A stretch of 64,000 bases of DNA from Penelope pileata (taxonomy: Eukaryota; Chordata; Aves; Galliformes; Cracidae): NCBI GenBank assembly GCA_013396635.1, contig WBMW01003919.1:1344847-1408846 (forward strand), in the 5' to 3' direction. Positions 1 to 13,110 of the stretch are shown piece by piece. The notes under the pieces were generated by a model. It was not told the DNA's origin, ran no database searches, and saw only the letters and a list, made by a program, of their open reading frames with translations. The translations under genes and the position numbers were made by a program. Position 1 is the first letter of the stretch, and every line of letters begins with the position of its first letter.

Positions 1-3000
1 TTTTTCTCATCATTTATTAATTGTCGTAGGGCTGAGTCATGCACAGCAAATGAAAAATGTCCCAGGACACTTAAAGATGATTTTTGGTCATGTAAACTGC
101 CATGTAAATCTAGGAAAAGGCAGACACGACAAAACAAATCTCTCTTCCACTCAGATGAGACGTGAAACCATGGAAGCTTGACAGGGAGTACTCATATGGA
201 CATTGTCCTTCATCCAGACTCTGGCTGGATCAAGGTGCCACTCTCCTTGTACAGGTGATAAAGGAGACTGAGCAAACATCTAAAATACTGTTGCCTGGAG
301 TTTGAAAGGTGCTTTGAGATCTTTTCTGTGCTATCAGAGTATGCATGCAGATTCCCAGACAGGTCACACAGTGATATCAAAGAAGACCTCGTACCAGAGT
401 TGGTTTCGGCAAAGCCCTGATGCAAGCTCAGTGTTCACTGTTACTCTGCTTTCTAACCCAGCATGGAGGATGCAGGCCACAGACATCAGGATGTGGGACG
501 ATCTTGAGAAGGAAAGCAAAGATGAGACTCCTGTCCTTGGTCATATTGTAAGGCAGGGCTATGTGGGATGGGAACTCTACCTTGGTGAGGTCAAGGTGGT
601 CAAGATGAGGCCACCAGCAGCTTGCTCCAAGGAGTCTCTGGTTGCTCCGAGAGCAGTCAGTTATGTTGCAGGGCCATCCTGTAGGTGTGAATGGAGCAGA
701 TTGGTCTGTGATTTTTTAGGGTTTATGTCACTTGGTCATGGAGTAGTTGAGATCCTCTTTGGTCTGACTCAAACATATTAATATCTTACCTGTTCATAGT
801 CTCACTGTCTGCATGCGAGGTAAGATTCAATATAAGCATAAAAACCCAGATAAGGTTTCCAAACGGTCCAAATGCTCTATGGAAGTTCTGTTTGGAACAA
901 AATTTATCAGAAAGCTGGATATGATCTTGCTAGGAGGAAGAAAAAATAAAGCATGCAGTATCATAAGGATCATGTTCCAAGTTAGGTGGTCTCTCCATCT
1001 GTCAAATCAACTCTTATCCATGCACCTATGTTTGACTACAAATAATGTGAACTGTCATGCAAACCTTTAGCCCAGACCTGTATTTACTATGGTCATTTAG
1101 GAAAGCTTACAGATAGATTTTTTTTTATTTTTAATGTTCTCTAGCTGTGCACACATTGTATTTTTGTGATCAAGGAGAAAATACCAAGTTCTTTTCTCAC
1201 CCAGCTCCCAGTGTAACTTGGCAAATGTCTGCTGCATCTTTGGATGTAAACCTGGGGTCATGCACACCCTTATTTGTAGCAGTCCTGTTTGCATATTTGA
1301 GTTTATAAATGGAGACATTGATGTATTTCAATTTACAGATCAAATGCAGCAAGTTTACTAGTAAAAAGTGAAAAGATTTTTTGTGGCTGCTAACTCTGCA
1401 AACTCGGAGTGGGCTCTGCAAGTTAAAGCTTCTTAGGTATTTATTAATAGTAGCAACAAAGGTCCATCAGGTTGATAAGCATAGAGACTTCTTGTTAGTC
1501 CTGCAGGTAACCTAACAGAGCTGATGGGTGAGAAGGAGCATTTTTTAATACTCATCACTCCCCCGGGTACAACTACACTTCCAACACCTGCAATGTCTAG
1601 CGAGCACCTCTGCCAACTAAAACACCTCTCTTCAGAAGAATAACTAATACTTTAGAGTAACGATTAGAATAACTAATACTTCTTTGAAAAGTTGAGGATT
1701 AGGTTCATATGTCTTAGATTAAAGCACTTGAAGGATCAAAGCCATCTTCAGCAGTTTTTGTTTGAGGCTTTTGGAAGAAGTGGAAGGGAAGAGAGTGTGG
1801 AGCAGATTGCTTTCATTTTAGGTCCTTTGTCAATGGGACAGGAGGGCACTTGGGGGCTGGGGTACTGAAAAATAAATAGCAAGGCAGGTACAATCATTGA
1901 CAAAAGCCCTCACAAGCCAGGCTCTCTGGCTGGAGGCTCCAAGGTATCAAATACTTTGTCAGTCTCAGCAAACTGGTAAATAAAGAAAAGATTCTTCCAC
2001 ATAAATCTTTGGAGCTAATCCTCACAAAGAGCGCTTTCAGCCCGAGCTCCTACTTCAATACACGACGGTTGTGGAAGAGAACAGTGAGTCTTATTTACGC
2101 ATCCAGCAGCAGTTTATGACGGGCACCATCTCATCTCAAGGGTCTGACATATGCATGCATCGCTGTCCAATTTACAAATTCTTGCATCTAAAAGTTTAAT
2201 AAGCTCTTCATTTGATTTCTTAATGTTTTTCACAGAAAGTGAACGTTTTTCCTGGCAGAGCAGGGACCGTAAGCTCTTTTATCTGCACCCCATAAAGGGC
2301 TGGGATGTCTCTTTGAGTTTGGCCAATAATTTGAAAGTAATCCAGATTTTGTTTTTCCTGCAGGTTTAAATGAAAAGTGAATGTTTTAAGTGGAGGAGTA
2401 AGAGGCACATTGAATTTGGAAATATGACCACAGCAGCAGCAGAGCTCTGGAAAAATTCAAGGAGTTATTAAAATCTTTAAAACGCGATTGTTTAGAAATT
2501 AGGCACATAGTTTAAAAATGACGTTTTGGCAAAGCTGGATGACTTACCCTTCCCATCGTGTATTACATTAAACCTCTGCCTTGTGTCCAGTCTGAGATGG
2601 CCAATACCCAGGAGAGTCCCGTGGTTGCCTCAAAACCCACCCAATGACCACACAACAGCATTTCCAGCCACTGCTTGCCAGCACCTGAGGACCACTCGGT
2701 CCTCAATTCTAAATTACTGGAAACAAAGTTGAGTTTCTGCCCATGATGTCATTTGGGAGTAAGTCTGGGTCCTTGGAAAGGGAGGCCACTGAAGCAGATG
2801 AGCATTCTCTCCCATGATAGTGTGAGCATCCTAAGCTGAGCCGCTTTGAGTTGCTTGAGGCTGAGCTGCTTCTCTCACGCTGGAGGAACAGAAGAACATC
2901 TGGTCTTAGCTACTGTTTTTCAACTGGATCATCTTGTGCCTCACTAAAATGAATGAGAAACACATGCAAGCTATATTTTCAAAAAGTTGTATTTCATTGA

Positions 3001-6000
3001 TGCAACTAAAGTAGTGATTTTCACATGCAATTAGATACACAGATGTAGACAAGCAACAATTTACACACACAGTACATTTCCAACGAGGCCCTACGTACAT
3101 TCCCATATGCGTTACACATGCGAAATATGCACATGGCGAGGAGGCATGGGAAAGTATTTACATGTGCAATTGTATCTTCCCACAGCAATGCCTGGGAATT
3201 AGAAAGCACTAACTTAGACAATATTTTGGATGTAAAATCTGATGACACTTTCAATTCTGTTCTGCAGGCTCCACTATAAATAACACTAATTATTAATTAT
3301 GATCTGCCTACAACGGCACTTCAGCAGGCACTTTGCAGATAGGCCAGAGACTGGGAGCTCAAATCAGCCCCATGTTATTTTATTTTCTAGAAGTGTTTTG
3401 GAATAAACATCAGTGTCCAGAGCCCGTTGGAAGCATGCGGTACGCAGACGTCTCGGAACGCTTGATGAAGAGTGAAAAAATGGAGAGTAACGCAGTACAG
3501 CCAAACCAAAACATTTGGGAGACGCAGGTCAAGACTGTAAAAAATGGGAGATTTTTTTCAAATTTATCTTTTCTAACGATAACGTGTTCTGAAGAGCTAT
3601 GTCAATTTTTTTTTATGAAAAACTAAAAAAACAAAATACCGTTTTCCGAAAAAGCTATTTCCTGGGAAGCAGACTGAGACTTTGGGAGCCTGCAAGGCCC
3701 TTCTGATGCCCTTGGGCCTCCACGTGTCTGAGTTCTCCAGGTGGTAGGATGGGATCTGTTAGCGTTTTTCTTCCTCGATGAATGTGAAGATGTAGGCGGG
3801 GTGTGGTGAGGTGAAGGTGTGATAATGGGAGCCGGTGGCAAAAGGCTAAGCTCCTAAGAAAATGCTTTTTGTCTCTTCTTTCTATAATACAAACAGTATG
3901 TTCTTTAAAGAGCAAATTGGTCTGTGATGTGGTCTAGGACAGACCTGTAAGAACCACTGAGAAATACCCAAGCCCTGTTGCCATGAAAATATTTTGTTTT
4001 TTTAAAGAGCACAGAGTACGCTGCTACTGAATGCCTAGCGACAGTGTGCAGGGAGCTCCCTCCATCTACCAGAAATCTTCAGGAGGAAAAGAGGGGTGGG
4101 TTGAGGCTCGGTGTGCAGCGTTGACCTGGCAGTCGGACTGAGGGCAGCATTAAGAGCTAACGGCTGTCTGTTGAAAGCTGGGGATGGAGGTGGCGTGGGA
4201 TGGCCCTGGAGAGGGACAGCAGAAAGCCAGGGGAGAGGGCAGCGCCGAGGGAGGCTGAGAGGCAGGGCCGGGGACAAGGCGGGCACAAAGGCAGCTGGGC
4301 TGGGGACACAGGGACGTGGGCGACAGCCACCCGAGTCCCCAGCAGCCGGTGGTGAGGTGCACCAGCCTGGCACCAGGAGTCACCTGCCTGAGTCCTGGCT
4401 GGGAGCTTGCCACAGACTTGCACTCCTTGTTCAAAATAGACCGTTTAGGTGACCCCTCCAGTCCTTGTTTCTGTTAACAGACCAAACAAGTTCTAAGTGC
4501 CAACGTTCTGAAGAAGTGGAAAAGTTAGTTTATAGAAGGGAAAAAAGGGGAAGGAGAAGAAAAACAAAACCCAAGTTATTTCCACAATGTTTGCATTCCC
4601 ATGTCTTAACCACAGTATTCCCAGCACACGGATTTTTATGGTGCATCTGAAAACAAACCACAATGCAAAAGAAACTTCAAAGTGTTTAAGGAAAGGAAAG
4701 TCGAGAGGAAGAAGCGTGGAGGGAAGTCAGGCAGCAAGGAGCAGAGCATGGCAGCAGTGCCGGGGTTTGCTGCCGGCCTTGCTCCCCGCTTTCCTGCGGT
4801 CCCAGCAGGACCCCATGGGCCAAGGACCCAGCAGGGCAGCCCGTGGTATGGTCAGGGAGGCCCTTAGGAGTATGGTATTTAAGGTTTTTAGTGCTCTTGT
4901 AGCAGATTGAAAGATAAGGGCATGACCAAAATACAGTAGGTGCAGCTCCTTTCTGCCTCTGTAATGATTTCTGCTTTGAATGATAGCAATGCCATCCTGT
5001 AAATACCTGTTATTCCATGTTCAAAGGATTAGGGAACATAATAGCAGTTGGCAGACACCTGCAGAAGACCCCCAGCCAGTTTGGCTCCTTGCAGGCTGAA
5101 CGTGGGGCTGGCTGTGGGCCGGTCCATACAAGTGTCCACTGCAGCAGCAGCCCTGGCTGATGTGTGTGGGAGGGGTGATTCGGCCAGATGTCCTGGGGTG
5201 TATTCTGAGCAACTCTTATTTGTATTCAGGAGTCAAGACTTTCTGGGAAAAGTTCCCAAATTAAATGGAAAACTAATTCCTTTAAGCCAGCTAGGCATGA
5301 CTGACATGACAAATTGGGAAGAGGCTACCTGGAGCCGTCAGTGCCCGGTCTCTGCTCAGCATGCTCAGCTTGCAGCTCGTCTTTGGGAAATGACTGGAGT
5401 TTCTGTGCTCCACTAAAAACTTCGCTTTATCCACGGAGCAGAGCAGGACTCAGCTGACTGGAAACAGCATCATTTTATCAAAACCAGTCAGGAGGTAGCA
5501 GGGTGCATCACTATGAATCTGGGCCACTGTGTTCTTTCGATTTTTTCTGTGGCTTTTTTTATTGCATTACACAGTTTTTCACTTAAGGGTTCTCATGCCT
5601 TTCCCTCATGGTTTTGGGTCCAGCAGTATGTGTTGCTGCAGAGAGCACGTCGTCAGTGCGAGCGCTCTGTATCGTAGTCTGACATGGAATCAATATGATT
5701 TTTGTTACATTGCTGTCAGCTTGGCTTCAGGAACTGGTACAGATCAGCTGGCTGGGACATTGTATGTCTTCAGTGTAGGAGAGTCTTGCCCAAAAAGGCA
5801 ATGAAAACTGTTATCCCAGTTTAAAGGAAGAGAACAGAGCCCTAGAAATACCAGAGATGTTCAGGAAAGCGTAGTTCCTAGAACTGTATTCTCTAGGCAT
5901 TGGATTGGTGTAACCAGACTTCCAGAAGAACATCCTGAGCCTCCCAGCTCTGAATTTTGCAGGTATGACCAGAAGGAGTTTCACACATCCATCCCTTCCA

Positions 6001-9000
6001 GCAGCACCACTGTGTGTCCCTGTTAGCACTGACACTGCATCACATCTCTGTATGATGTCCAGATGCCAGGTGGTCTGCTGAAGTAGGGGGACTTGGAGTG
6101 TCCTTGGGACGCAGTGTGACCAGCAGCCTGGCTTGTACAGCTCCAGGGTAAGCAGCTGCAGCGTGCATGCGTGCGGCTGCACACAGCACAGGGCTAGCGC
6201 AGCTGGGATGTGACAGACTCGAGGTCTGTGTGCTACACAGTAGACTTGCAGTTGGCACTCCAGTTTCCATCTCAGGCATGTGGGGCTAATGGCACACATG
6301 CTCCAGGAGCACATAGCCTTCATCCACCTGGGATTCCCAGTTCAGAAGTACAGTGGCTCTGGATTCCCACTTCGTGTCCCACGATGCTGTGGTTCACCGC
6401 AGCTCTGCAGCTTCCATGGGGGTGAGGGCTCTCTGGCCTCTGCCATTGCTCCCACTGGGAAGCAGAATTTGTTCGCCAATGCCAGCTTATCGATTCCTGC
6501 AGTCTGTTTTCCACCATAGCACCCTCCCCAGGCACACAGTAGTAGCAGTGGTTGCTGAGCTGATAGGCGTTGGCCCAGGCAATGCCACGGGCAGATGCTG
6601 TAGCGCTTTCCCCAGCGGTCCCGTCCTGGTGCAGAGCTCCTTTGCTCGCTGAGATTTTTGTCAACACCTTAATATTATTAAAATGTTGTTTTTAAAGTCA
6701 ATTTCCTTTTCTTCTCTTTGTAGTTTATAGAGTGTTGCTGAAGAACTTCTCCCAGGCTAAAATGAGGATCAGTTTCAGGTTTCCAATCATATCAACAGTA
6801 GGATCATGATTTATTCCTGAGGTGCCTGTGTAATTACCCATACCCCACACACACCTCCCGTTCACACTGAGTTTCTCTGTAGCTAATGAGTCTTCCCAGA
6901 GAGGAGGAGGACTGGCTGGTTCAGTGAGCCCTGTGCAAATGAATGAGCTTCTAAACCAAATCCAGCCTCTTTGAAGGCAGTGTGTCCCAAAAGCCATCAG
7001 GCTTTATTGTGAATGTAAGTGGCTCAGCTTTCTTAAACTGATTATTTTTGCAAAGTTTTGCCAGCAGCATTGTGTTGATGTTGGTTTTTTTCCGCTATTG
7101 TTGTTTTGGTCAAAGCATTGATGGATTTGTTTTGCCTTTATAGCTTGTGTCGTTTATACCAGCGTGTTTCCTGCACAAGGGAGGGTTTAGCCAGCAGAGC
7201 CAAACTTGCAGCCCCAAGAGGTGATACTGGATAGGTGGACATCTGCATCCAACCCATTCTGGAAATCTGTGGAGTGGTATGTTTTGAAGTTATGAAATGC
7301 TGCCTTAGGTACCGAGTTTAAGTGTCTTTGCCACACAGTGGTGGGATGAGCTCTGTCAAGCAAAAAGCATGTTCGGATATCTTTGTGGGATTACAGTTTT
7401 GCACAAACTGGGCAATCTGTGCATTATGGGTAGGTGAAGCAAAGCAGTACCTGGGGGGGACCTGGAGGAGTTTGGAGGGACCACTCAGTAGCTTGTTGGA
7501 GTCCAGCTCATTGACAGCCCCATCGGCACCAGGTGGCCCTGGGCTGGGAGGTGCATCTCCCGCTGCACCGTGCCAGCTGCTGGGCAGCACAGGCAGGCCG
7601 CGTGCAGAGCAGCTCAGGGCTGCTTGTGTCCGGGCAGTCTTTGAACTCTGTCTGAAGTGAGCTGTGCGTTGGCCCCCAGCGTAAATTAGAGCAGCCTGGA
7701 GACTGTTACAAATTACAAGGCGGCTCTAGCCCAGAGGCAGGCACACATCTGGCCACGCTCCCATCAGGGGAGCAGTGCTGGAGGTATTGCTTTGGCTCTG
7801 CCGCACAGCCGGACTTCCCTTTACTGGGGTGATCTTCCCGGGCTGGTTATAATGGGGTTAGGGCTGTTGGGCTATCAGAGCTGGGAAGTCATTTCCATGT
7901 TTTCTTTTCTGGACGTGGTAATCATGATAGAAAATGTTTTCAGCCTGTGTGCTTGGCTTCTTGCCTGCATTGAGCCCACTGAGCAGCCTCTCCTGGGATC
8001 ACCCTTCTGTCCCCATCACCGCCAGCTGTCTTCTGGATTCCTTAAAATGGGACCTGCCCCAGTGCCAGCTCCTTTTCCACCTGGGGCATGGATCAAAACC
8101 AGCAAAGTTGTATTGAGTTAGGATCCAGATCATGTGCTGTCTGAGTTCAGGCATCCTCTGCTGATGTAAAACCTGTGTGCTGGGTTGCTGGGCTGAGCTT
8201 GGCCCAGAGGCTGGAAGGAGGGCCGGTCACCCAGTGCAGCAGCCTTCTGCAGCCCCATGCCCTCCCTGCGCAGCATGAGGAAAGATCAAAAGATTGTTTG
8301 CTGATGAATTTTCCTGTTGCTGTCAACCCTTAGTTCACATATCTGCACGTAATTTAGCTACTCCTGAAGATGAAAACCCTTTTAAGTACACTTCCCAACA
8401 CATAGTGCAGGTGGGGAAGAGCAAAGGACAGTGCTCCACAGCCTGGGTGCTCACCTTCACCCTTGGCCAGGGCACTGCCTGTGCACAGCTCTGTTTTTCA
8501 CCTGTGAAGCAGTAATCAGCCTTTACACCGGCTTTCTGCTGAGAAGCAAAGCTCACCCTGTCATTTCAGTGCTTCCTGATAGCTCAAAGCTCGTCAACTG
8601 GCAGAAAATGACATGGAAAAAATGGGCAGGATTGTCTTTGCTGTATATTCAGATATAGTACTACAATCTTTGGTTATTTAAGGTATTTCCGTTTGTAAGT
8701 GTAACACTCAACATCAGAGATGACTTCTGAACAGCTAAGTGTTTGGGATCTGCATAAAATGCCCCTATTGATGGAGTCCTGTCAATGTGAGAGCCAGTCT
8801 CTGCTTCCCCTTCAGTCCCCACTCCAGATGCCTCAGAGGTGCAGCTCTAAATGCCCCCTGTGCCAAAAAATGGGGCATTTCCAAGAAAAGGAAGCCTGTA
8901 CAGTTCCTGCTTTCTCAGCTTCATCTGCTAGGAAATAGGATTGTTCACCCAAAGGCTGAGTCACTGCCCACTGGACTGCACTCTCTGCAATGGATTTTGG

Positions 9001-9608
9001 AAGACAAAAGGTCTTATGCCGTAATTTTAATAACAGAACTTTTATAGACATTAAATATTTGCAAGATCACTTTAGAAGTATTATACAAAGGTAGTGTTTT
9101 CAGAAACAGCTTACGCTGAATGAACAGTAACAATGATGAAGCAGTAAGCAGTGACAGATGACTCTGGAAGTTTCAGAGATCCGGGGAGAATGTTGGGTTT
9201 TCCAGATGACAGCCTGCTTTTATTCCACCATGGGATTGGATGCCTGATGGCAGGTGGAAGTTGGGAAGTGGATGTGCCCATTCCTCTCCAAGACGCAGCA
9301 TGGTTTGGTAGTCCAATATCCTCTCCCAGTTCTCCTGACCATCTCCCAGTTATTTTTCTGAAATTAAGGCAGAAAAAGAAACGTTCTGAGGAATTCAGAC
9401 AGTTTTCACAAAAGACAAAAAAAAAAGCAGTTATGGAATATTTTCAGCTCATGGCTGCAGATGTCTGTGTGAGGTAAATAGCAGCAGCATGCATGCGTAT
9501 AGCACACATGGCCCTGCAGGATTCCCTTGGTGGCAGAGTATAGTGCTAGCAGTTGCCCGGCCATTCTTGTGTGATTTTTAGAATCTCTTCCATTCATTTA
9601 TTTGATTG
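1..9608. other. Gene-less unique sequence
   Basis: I see no recognisable gene or interspersed repeat here. The longest forward open frame is 159 codons at 302-781; it matches no family I know and has no convincing splice context. The frames at 4035-4452 overlap on both strands in GC-rich low-complexity DNA and look accidental. An AT-rich patch near 3277-3301 (core TAATTATTAATTA) carries homeodomain-type TAAT cores. An exact 15-bp direct repeat lies at 1637-1680. The stretch is compatible with intergenic or intronic DNA. Confidence 0.6.
1637..1680. repeat. 15-bp direct repeat pair
   Basis: The 15-mer AGAATAACTAATACT occurs at 1637-1651 and again, identical, at 1666-1680, a 29-bp offset. It is probably a local duplication whose intervening sequence has diverged. 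No function can be inferred. Confidence 0.8.
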
Positions 9609-9672
9609 CAAATCTGGGGCTAAATTTAGCTCCCATCAACTCTTGTACAGTTCAGCTGACTTCAGCAGAGCT
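9609..9672. repeat. Relic of an ancient amniote interspersed repeat (tentative)
   Basis: The words GGGGCTAAATTTAGCTCCCA followed by GCTGACTTCAGCAGAG resemble a very old repeat common in reptile and bird genomes. That repeat typically contains 'omitted-assay' style phrases such as CAAATTCTGCTC and TTGACTTCAATGG. The resemblance comes from remembered consensus words only. Three other places in the window (27084-27196, 40391-40446, 45330-45367) carry similar words, which modestly strengthens the case. It could still be chance in so short a match. Confidence 0.3.
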
Positions 9673-9819
9673 GCCCAGGAGAGCACAACTGGGCTGTTTG
9701 TATTGGTTGTGTGATGCTATGAAGTCCCCTGGACAAAATTGCTGCAGAGGTATGAAAAAATGTGATTTATTTTAAAGTTCTGGGGGGTGAGGAGTGGGTT
9801 GGAGGACTGAGCATGGCTA

Positions 9820-10060
9820 TGTCAACCTGGGGAGTACAAAGTGGCTTCCCATATGGTCAGTTTTTAGGATTTCTCCTGTTTCAAATCTGCATAAATGGCC
9901 CACTCAAGGAGGCCCAACTATTAAAAACAGCTGACAACAAAAAAGGGGGAGGTGAACGCCAAGCAAGCAGCAAGTAAACTATGTAACTGAGCTGACAGAT
10001 GGCAAATTAATGTTGTCAAATAGAAAGGAGTACATAAAGCTAAGGAGCACTATGACCAGA
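9820..10060 (+). repeat. Heavily decayed CR1-type reverse-transcriptase fragment
   Basis: Translation of part of this interval gives GQFLGFLLFQICING and, slightly later, LLKTADNKKGG. These resemble the reverse-transcriptase blocks of CR1-like LINEs, typically (G)SVLGPLLFxIxIND and LxKFADDTKLGG; the catalytic FADD is degenerate (TADN). The DNA at about 9998-10040 (ACAGATGGCAAATTAATG, then TGTCAAATAGAAAGGAGTAC) also matches the block that follows these motifs in old amniote CR1 elements. It is a non-functional fossil with indels and no intact domain. An L2- or L3-type origin is the main alternative. The boundaries are approximate. Confidence 0.45.
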
Positions 10061-10394
10061 TTGCTTTCTTGCACATGAAGTCTTTAATCATATGGATATC
10101 CTTGCTATTTTTACTCTAATGAGATTGGGAAAGAAAAATAAGACCGAGGCATCAAATTAAAGATGAATTTGCTTTGAATCCACAAGAAATTGAAGCCCTT
10201 GCAGAAACAAGGAGGATTATTTGCCAGGCAAAATTAGTGTCACAGATGAACTTGTTTGTGCTTCTGAATTTGGACGTTTATTTTATTGATGATATTGCTA
10301 TAGCGAAGAAGCATAATAACCAGCGCAGGTAGGCGGTCAAAAGACGTTGAGTGAAAACTGATGTTTGCAGAAGTTTTTGCCCTGAAGCAAAGGC

Positions 10395-10408
10395 AAAAAA
10401 AAAAAAAN
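10395..10408. repeat. Poly-A run ending in an unresolved base
   Basis: Thirteen A residues (10395-10407) are followed by N at 10408. It is most simply a homopolymer sequencing ambiguity in a draft assembly. Nothing upstream looks like a retrocopy. Confidence 0.9.
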
Positions 10409-12998
10409 CCACTTTGTCCTTGGTAAAAGGAAGAAACAGAAAAATGTGTCTGTTGTATGAAACATCTTGATGAAATGCCAGTGAGCCAAGAACGCTACAA
10501 TAAAATAAGAGATGTATTTGGCCTGTAGTGAGTTTTGTACTAAGAATATGGCTGTCTTTTGTTACGTGGATTTCTTTACTGGTAAGCATGAGGATGGCTT
10601 TTAATCAAGAGGTTAACGTGGGTTCTGACAACAGTTAAGGTATTCACACCTCTGATTAAAGGGAGAATCGGCCTGTATCTGAGCAAGGAGCTCAGTAAAC
10701 AAATACATCAATCATGGGAAAATATCCCCCAGTATGTGTGTGGTCAGAACAAGCCAGCCAAAGCAGTTAAAAGGAAGCAATTTTCCTCAGTGCTTGGAGG
10801 TAGGTAATATAAAATAATCCATAATTAAGTTTAATCGTGGCTTATCAGACCTTTCTAGGACTGTGAGCATTGTGGTTAATGTTTAACATATTACATTTGC
10901 TATAAGCTTTCTCTGATGCCATTTCATTGATACTACGAGCCCATTTTATTTGGAAGTGGCAGATGTGACAACTATGCCTGGAGGCCAGATTTGTAGCTGA
11001 TCTGAAGCAGGATAGCTGCAGTGAGCTCTGATACCATGTGGACTGGGTCCTGTGCTAATACAAAATGAGTTTGCTCTGCTGCCCTTGATGGAACCAACAG
11101 AGGAATCCAGCTTATGTGTAAGAGCCTGGCCACGACAGCGTGCTGTTACTGTGTGATGGCCGTGTCCAAGTCCCTGAGTCTTTCTGTTGGCTTAATCCAG
11201 AAACTGCTTCAAGCTCTTTCTGTCCAAGGACAGAGTACTTTGCTGGAAGAGGAGACCTGCCTGGTACCTGCAGGGAAATGCTGGCCCTGCTCTCCTTGCC
11301 CATCAAGGCCATACCTGAGTGAGACAAGTTGTTTGCCCAAGAGAGGTGGCAGAGAGTACAGAAGGGGCCGCGGTGGCCAAGGCTGTTGGCTTGACCAAAG
11401 CAGTCTGCTGACCTCAGCCCACCCAGCATGGCGCACAGACCATGCCTCTGCCTTTACAAAGATAGTTTTCAATTAGTGAAGTGTAACGATATCTGATTGC
11501 TCTGCATCCCGTCGCTGTGTTTTTGCAAAGTCTCACAGAAAGGGGACAGTCCATTGTCCCAGGATGTCTTGCAGTAGGCAAGTTGTCATTGTGCGGAACC
11601 AGTGCTGGGTCAATAGGCGGTCAGGACAGGAAAATGTCGGCGGGCCTGTGTGGTTTTGGGCTGACACGCTGCAGGAGGCCACAGGCCAGATGTCGGGCCA
11701 ACGTGAGGCCCCATGGAGAACCCGGAGCCATCATCCAGCTCCAGTGAGGACCTGTGCAGAGGCACCTGGGGACAGCAAGGATGGCCGTGACGGTGGGGAG
11801 GGACACTGCTCACCAAGGCCTAGCGGCTGTGCAGGCTGCGTTAAGCATACTCACAGAGGTTTTTTTCCAAAGGGGAACAAATTCTTGTATTTTCAAATAC
11901 TAACAGATACTTCTTGTGGTGCGTGGCCAACCAGCAGCAAGAAATCACAAAACAGACCTCAACCTACTCATCTATTTTAGTATATTTTAGCCAAAAGAAT
12001 ATAGGATTGGAGGCTGATTTGGGATGCTCTAGCAAACCTTTCTAACTGCAGTCAAGTGCTCCCAGTGCCAGGGGAGTTGTTTTACTTCACTTTTGCACCA
12101 GTAATGTGTAACATCTCAAGCAGTAACGTCAGGATCTCAAGGGCGTTTAATAAATCAGTTCAGGAGTGATGTGGTAAAATGGCGGTATTTAGGATTAGGA
12201 AATCTGTGTAGAGAAATACATCCAGTCCAGTAAGCCCTGCTGAAGGGCTGAATGCTAAAATCTCAGTCTGACCCTAACCAGGGGCCTGTGACCATGGGGA
12301 CTTCTTAGGAATGTTCCCCAAAATATCAGACTTCTTGCATACCTCTTAGAGACAGTTTTAAGACCGGAGTTGGATGTGCTTTTCAGAACTGCTGTTACAT
12401 ATTAAGAATGCAACATTTGCTTCAGTATAATGCTGCCGATCTTTTCCTTAGCGTCTCGGCACTTTGCTAAAGCTGAACAAAGATTTGCAGGCAGAGATTT
12501 CTTTTTCCCATTTCAGAATGAAGTCCAGTTTGGAGCTGAGTGGAAACTCTTCATTAATCAAAACATTTCATTTTAATATTGTCAAATGAATGCTCTGATG
12601 TACCGAGATGACATTTAGATAGTTCAATTTGTCATCTTTAAAAGTAAAAAACACCATCCTGAAAAAAAAAATGAATAGTTCACTAAAATAAAAAAAAATA
12701 CTTAGTATTAACTTTGATGAGAAAATTGGAGAAAATATGCTGGGGAGGGGAAACAGTTTGAAACAATTTCTTTGGTGAACTGAAGAATGGGTTACTCCCA
12801 GCTCCCCGTCAGCTAGCCGGGAGAGTAGCTGTAGACTGCTTGAAACCTTCCCTCACGGTTTTATGTTTAAATGCTCTTTCCCATTTTTTTGTCCAGGCCA
12901 TCATATTTTCCAGGTCCCTTTGAATTCAGACACATCTGGACTTAGGCAAGCCTCCTTCATTTATTTTCGCTCTGCACTTGCTGATCCATGCCAGCACT

Positions 12999-13110
12999 TC
13001 GTGTGAGCGCGTGTGTGGTTCGCAGGGTCTGAGTCTGCAAGCGCCGAGCACCTCCGCGTCCCCCGGCCTCCGTGACTCCCCGCAGCGCGGGGGGATCTGC
13101 GCCTCATCCT
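12999..13110. promoter_or_regulatory. Small CpG-rich patch
   Basis: By hand I count about 13 CpG dinucleotides in roughly 110 bp, clearly above the surrounding DNA. It is too short to meet the usual 200-bp CpG-island definition. It has no obvious TATA box or initiator. It could be an unmethylated regulatory element or simply a GC-rich fluctuation. Confidence 0.3.
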
